Positions 59,426-64,000 of a stretch of DNA of 64,000 nucleotides are shown here, piece by piece. The notes under the pieces were generated by a model. It saw only the letters and a program-made list of their open reading frames with translations, searched no databases and was not told where the DNA came from. Both the position numbers and the translations under genes were made by a program. Origin of the DNA: Diploscapter coronatus (taxonomy: Eukaryota; Nematoda; Chromadorea; Rhabditida; Rhabditidae). How positions within the stretch are numbered: the first letter of the stretch is position 1; each line of letters starts with the position of its first letter. The stretch spans positions 58,737,201-58,801,200 of the forward strand of contig OZ038422.1 in the NCBI GenBank assembly GCA_964036155.1, written 5' to 3'.

Positions 59426-59976
59426 TCCTCGACAAGGCCAACGGAGAGAGGCTGCATCTGGGAAGAATCAACACCAGCCAAAAACCATCAACATTTCCAG
59501 TCAAAATGAATGAATTCTGAAAATGGAAAAAATTAGTCTGAAAAAAGTTATTTAAAAAAATCAAAGATACTGTCAGGTCGTTTCGAACGACTGAATATGG
59601 TCAATATATGAAATGGATAAAACTTCAATCGTTTTTTTTTCTCACTCAACAACAAAAACTTGAAAACGAAACGGTACGATATCGTAAACTTTCTAAATCA
59701 AGGCAAAATAATTGTCTTAATTTAAGAAAAGTTAATGTGATAACGTTAACGAAAACGAAACAAGCATAAAGCGAATTTCAACAATCAAGAGATAAAAATG
59801 AAAAAGTTTAGAATGAAAAAGAGAAGCTGACACTCAACAACAACATTCCTTATGTAAAATTGGGAATAAAAAAGGAAAGTGCACACGGCAGACAAAATGA
59901 ATAAATTGATGGAGGATTGAGACCAGATGAGAAATCGAGAAGAAAAAGAAAAAGAACAACAAACAAAGAAGATAGT
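59426..59976. promoter_or_regulatory. Upstream region of the bZIP gene
   Basis: 550 bp between the end of the CCT-epsilon gene and the start of the bZIP gene, both minus strand. AT-rich with A runs. It must contain the bZIP promoter unless the two genes are co-transcribed; the spacing is larger than in usual nematode operons. Confidence 0.4.
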
Positions 59977-62900
59977 CTAATGGCCGTGAGCTGCTTCTTC
60001 ATCCGGCACTCGCACGTCGTCGATCTTCAGAATCATGCGGACTACCTGAAATCATGAAATTAAGAGTGATCTTATTTGTACATGAATGAAAAGGCTTCTC
60101 AGAAATTCGATCATTTGATAAATTTGTGAAACTTTAAGACGGAATAACTTTGGTAAGGAAAAAATCTCTAGATTTTACAAGAAACTAAATAAAACGTGTG
60201 AAATGTAGACTCATTCGCTTCTAAATCAACGCTCTCCCTTTCCAATTCATTTTTATTTTTAATTCGGGAATTTTTCAGCAGAATTTATTTCATTACCTGA
60301 GTAGCCAAGCTGATCTGCTCCCTCTTGGAAAGCAGTGTCTCGATCACGGCCTGCTGCTTCATGTCATTGGTCTGTCGGAACATCGCATCGATGCCCAGAT
60401 GCGGGTTGCCAGTCGAGATTTGCTGGGCCTGCAAGTCATAATTTAAAGTTACTTTTTTAATAAAGAATATCGATTACCTTGAGTTCAGTGACGGAGTCCA
60501 TGGGAGAGAGACCGCTGTTCTCAGCCAGAGCCATCGGAATCGACTCCAGAGCGTCGGCAAACGCGCGGAACGCGTACTGCTCGATGCCTTCGATCTGAAA
60601 ATACATAATTATTAGCTATTTTTTGCAATTGCGATATTAACTTCGACTTTATTTATTTTAGGGTTAAAGTTAAATTCAAACTGTTGTTGAAATGCCAATT
60701 TTTAGCATCTATGGTATAACAGATTTCAATTCCGTTTTGCATTTTTTCTCTAAATTTGTACCTTATCAGCCTCCTGTGCGACTTTGATGGCACAAGCCAA
60801 CTCGGCCGACCCGCCTCCATAGACAATTCGATTGTCTCTGACCAGGTTGCGGATCACGCACAGCGCGTCGTGCAGAGAGCGCTTCGCCTCGTCGATAACC
60901 ATCTGCAATCACAAGAATGTCCAAGTCCAGAATTGGATTGTGTATACCTTATTTCCGCCTCTGATAAAGACGGTGACGGCCCTACTGTTGGGGCACTGCT
61001 CGATGGACAGCATGCGGTCCTTGGCCGTTCCGAATGTGATCTCCCGAACTAGACCCGCAGAGCCGAGCTTCTTGTCTGTCAGTTCGGAAAATCTGGAATA
61101 TTCGTTATTTCGTTTCGATGTAAGATGAGACGCCGAACTTTATAAATTAGCATACAGGTTGACTTAAAATGAACCTTTAGAAAGTCGAATTAGTTAGTCG
61201 AAGAGGAAAAAAGTGCAGAAAAGAACAGAAAACTTGGAGTTAGTTTTTAGGATGGAATACCTCGGAACGATGCGAGCATTGGTGGCGATAGCCAGCAACT
61301 CGATCTCCGGTCCGCCGACCCATCTGACTGCAGGCAGATCCCTGGCTTGCAGCAGGTGATTGGCCTCGTCATCGAATCCCCACTGGCAAATTGCCAACGT
61401 GGCTCCCGACTGTTTCACCTGCAATTCGCCGTTCACAATTTAATGATATCATATCAGCCCCGATCTATCCAATTCCCATTTTCATACCCTCCATATCAAA
61501 ACATTGCATGGCATTTACACTAAAACAATGACGTGACTTTCTCAAACAAATTCGACCCGAAACGCACCAAACTACTGAATGCAAATATTGCTTTTCCTAT
61601 TTGAAATCAGATTTGAGAAGTGGAAACTTCATTAATTTCCTTCGAAAATATCACCTGCTCCAATCAGAAGATAACAAAATTCGTGATAAATTTAAATTTA
61701 TCTGCGAAATTCAAAAAGCAGCTGAATATATGGGGAAATGTTTTGAGAGAATGTCATATGGTGTGCATAGAAAAAGGGAAGAAGGGAGAGGATTTGTAGT
61801 GGGGCAACAAAATAAATCATGTCTGGTAAGAGCTCCAATCTATATCACTAGACTTATTCATAGTATAACATTGAAAATCTACGTATTTTGACCAAAAACT
61901 AGCTCTTTTTACCGAATTCTTAACCTACGCGTTACACGTGGTATATTTGGATTCAACAATTTTAGAGAAAATGTAGTACAAATTGTTGACCAAACTGATC
62001 GCCCTCTATTCGTAACATGTGGCATTTGATTTGTAGCATTGTTAATTGCGCATTTGAATATTCTTGTAAATTGCATCCAATTGTTTCTTTTGGAAAAGAA
62101 GTGTCCTTAGGTCCGGTGTTTCGAATAGACTACAATGTTAATGTTCCCCATCTTCTACCTGATCGATCATCTTCTCGAAAGTCTCCTTTTCGTATTCCCT
62201 CAGTTTCTGGAAGTCCTCACTCGAAGTGATGTCCAGCTTGTGCTTGGTCTTCGGCTTTGGGGGCTCGAACGGGCACGTCAGAATCGCGATCTGAAATAAA
62301 CACTAAAATACTGACAAATTTAGTAAATTCCAACCATGTGTCTACTTTAAAAATAAAGTAGAGCATTTTGATAAACACGATTTTGTATCAGGAAAAAGTG
62401 TTTCGATTTTTAACAAATGACTTTTTATCTCAAAAGTAAAAATTACTCTACCTTAGCGTCCTTCAACTCCTTAGGCATCTGGGGATGCGACATGGTTTTG
62501 TCGATGATGATTCCCTTCACGAGGACAGAATCCTCCAAGCGACCACCCACCTGAAATCAATCATTATTATTATTATTCCACTTCTTTCGTTTTTCTCCTA
62601 CTTTTCCCTCGACTTTGATGAGTTCGAAGTTGACATCCTTTGTGTTCAGATCGGCCACAGACAGCACTGCATCCACAGCGATCTCTGCGAACTGCCGCAG
62701 GGCGCGATTCACGCTGAAAATTTAGAAAAACGTTATTTGAATAGGCCTTTTCCGGCTTTTTTTTTTCCTTACATTTTGCTGCCGAGCGAGGTCTGAGCCG
62801 TCTCGATGAGTCTCTCCTTCTCGTGGACGGGGAACTCATCAGCGATCGCGTCCAGTGTCTCGAGGGCCTGAAATTAGCGAGTTCATACAATCGAATTTTA

Positions 62901-63182
62901 TCCCGAAGAATTTGTAATATTTCATTTTATCGTATGTATGTCTTGTAAAATTCACTAGCAAAAACTAGTTCTATTTGAAAGATTCGACTTTAATCCCAGA
63001 CTTTGATGAATTTTAGAAGTGACGGTAAAATTGTATGCTAATGAATATACTCAAGAGATCATGTATTATAGAATTTGTTTTTACCTTCTTGCAAGCCAGA
63101 TCGAATCCATCGGCGATTTTGATGGGGTGAATACCCTTGTCGATGAGGTGTTCGGCCTCCTCGAGCAAAGCTCCCGCGAGCA
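59977..63182 (-). CDS. cct-5: T-complex chaperonin subunit epsilon (5'-truncated)
   Basis: Subunit of the cytosolic TRiC/CCT chaperonin that folds actin, tubulin and other proteins with ATP. Eleven exons cover about 432 residues, from [20 protein letters not shown] to the C-terminus. Epsilon-type sequences seen: [118 protein letters not shown] and [13 protein letters not shown]. Exons: 63182-63085, 62867-62773, 62713-62602, 62550-62452, 62290-62159, 61418-61261, 61092-60948, 60902-60762, 60594-60478, 60428-60297, 60045-59977, all in phase. The first visible exon starts inside the GDGTT-V-V-V-LAG nucleotide-binding motif, so about 115 residues including the N-terminal ATP-binding residues lie beyond the right edge. 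The tail (EEAAHGH) differs from the human GESEE end. Confidence 0.96.
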
Positions 63183-64000
63183 CTGAAACAGTGGAAATGA
63201 GAAACTCGATAAAGCACCTGACGGGATGCTGAATATGCAGAATATGATTGTATCCGGGTAGAGCAAGAAGGGAAGGGGGAGAATCAAAGCACGAAAGGAA
63301 GAAAATAGGAAGAAGAAGATGATGAAGAAAGGTGTAGAATGTCTGAAGGAAGACAATTCAAGGTGAATGCAGAATGCACAAAATGGAAATGAAGATGAAG
63401 AGATAGACACAGGATGCTGATTGGATGCATTGAATAATGGCTGATGAATGCCGAATGAGCACAATGTTTGTATCCCCCCTCCTCTCGCCGCTTAGGGAGC
63501 AACCTTTATCACCTTCAACCGAGGGGAAATCAGTCAAGCGGATAATTCGCAGGTAAATAATTCCTCTCAAATAGACTAAACCGAGAGATCAAACTCGCAC
63601 AGGAAATAAATGTTGATGGAATAGATAAATGAAGAGGCAGACAAATTGAAAATTTTCACAGCCCTTAAAACTGACAAAATGCAAGCCGCTTATGCTCTGG
63701 ACGGAGATTATCACCGAAATGGCTGCATAATTCTTAGATCCTAAATCCCTCGGATATCCACATTTCATCCCAAAATCTCTAATTCCAACTAATCCTCTCC
63801 AAGATACAGAATGTAAATAATGATCGTCGTATCACGAAGAGTCGAAATGAAGCAGCATTGATTCGAGAAAATTGAACATAACAAACACGCAAAATGAGTG
63901 GAATGAAATAGGAAATAGTGAGAAAGAAGATGAAAGAGAAAAGGTAAGGGGATTGGCCAGGAAAGGGGAAGAGAAGGCAGACATTAATTTAATTGCGCGT
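63183..64000. other. Start of a long CCT-epsilon intron or upstream sequence
   Basis: 818 bp to the window edge with no exon matching the missing N-terminal part of CCT-epsilon, so at least this much is intron. Purine-rich on the plus strand (about 63260-63420 and 63900-63980). Open frames on the minus strand here are low-complexity and unsupported. Confidence 0.6.

Noticed and set aside
62573..62890. 105-codon minus-strand frame across two CCT-epsilon exons
   Set aside because: Wrong frame for part of its length; the spliced model matches the chaperonin family residue by residue.
63081..63570. Overlapping minus-strand frames rich in Phe/Ser/Pro
   Set aside because: Translation of a purine-rich plus-strand intron; no splice or family support apart from the true exon at 63085-63182.

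Overview
This is a nuclear genomic window from a multicellular animal, most likely a nematode. Genes are split into many short exons with GT-AG introns. Acceptors are usually TTTCAG/TTTTCAG, and many introns are only 40-60 nt. Three further points favour a nematode: the bZIP basic region ([18 protein letters not shown]) recalls nematode ATF-7; one gene combines a vWA domain with a cuticlin-type ZP domain; and several start codons sit just behind an isolated acceptor-like site, as expected with spliced-leader trans-splicing. The species cannot be named. All exon models were built by hand from splice sites, reading phase and remembered family consensus.

Layout. 1-10121 (+): THOC2, the large scaffold of the THO mRNA-export complex, 37 exons, extreme N-terminus outside the window. 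10279-11322 (-): secreted NPC2-like ML-domain protein, tail to tail with THOC2. 12225-17371 (-): 409-aa F-box protein whose last intron carries a 1.66 kb foldback element. 19065-23861 (-): 418-aa gustatory-receptor-like seven-pass protein with a dead Tc1/mariner (maT-like) transposon in intron 3. 24146-24225 (-): tRNA-like relic. 25308-25819 (-): doubtful 80-aa gene, head to head with the next. 26036-29223 (+): 280-aa acidic protein, possibly securin-like. 30194-37773 (+): condensin II subunit CAP-H2, 853 aa.

The right half is rich in developmental regulators. 40221-45246 (+): even-skipped/Evx homeobox gene with a 2.9 kb intron. 46576-50618 (+): 755-aa vWA + ZP cuticlin-like protein with a furin-type site and C-terminal anchor. 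51110-54326 (+): AP-2 transcription factor. 55964-59425 (-): ATF-7-like bZIP factor. 59977-63182 (-): chaperonin subunit CCT-epsilon, running off the right edge before its N-terminal ~115 residues.

The possible securin-like gene and CAP-H2 both concern chromosome segregation and lie in tandem 970 bp apart, too far for a typical nematode operon. The other genes have no obvious shared pathway. No prokaryotic, viral or CRISPR features were seen. The most unusual content is structural: several foldback (inverted-repeat) elements inside introns, a possible 23-nt intron, two GC-AG introns, one exon without a canonical acceptor, and a set of tandemly duplicated in-phase exons in THOC2.
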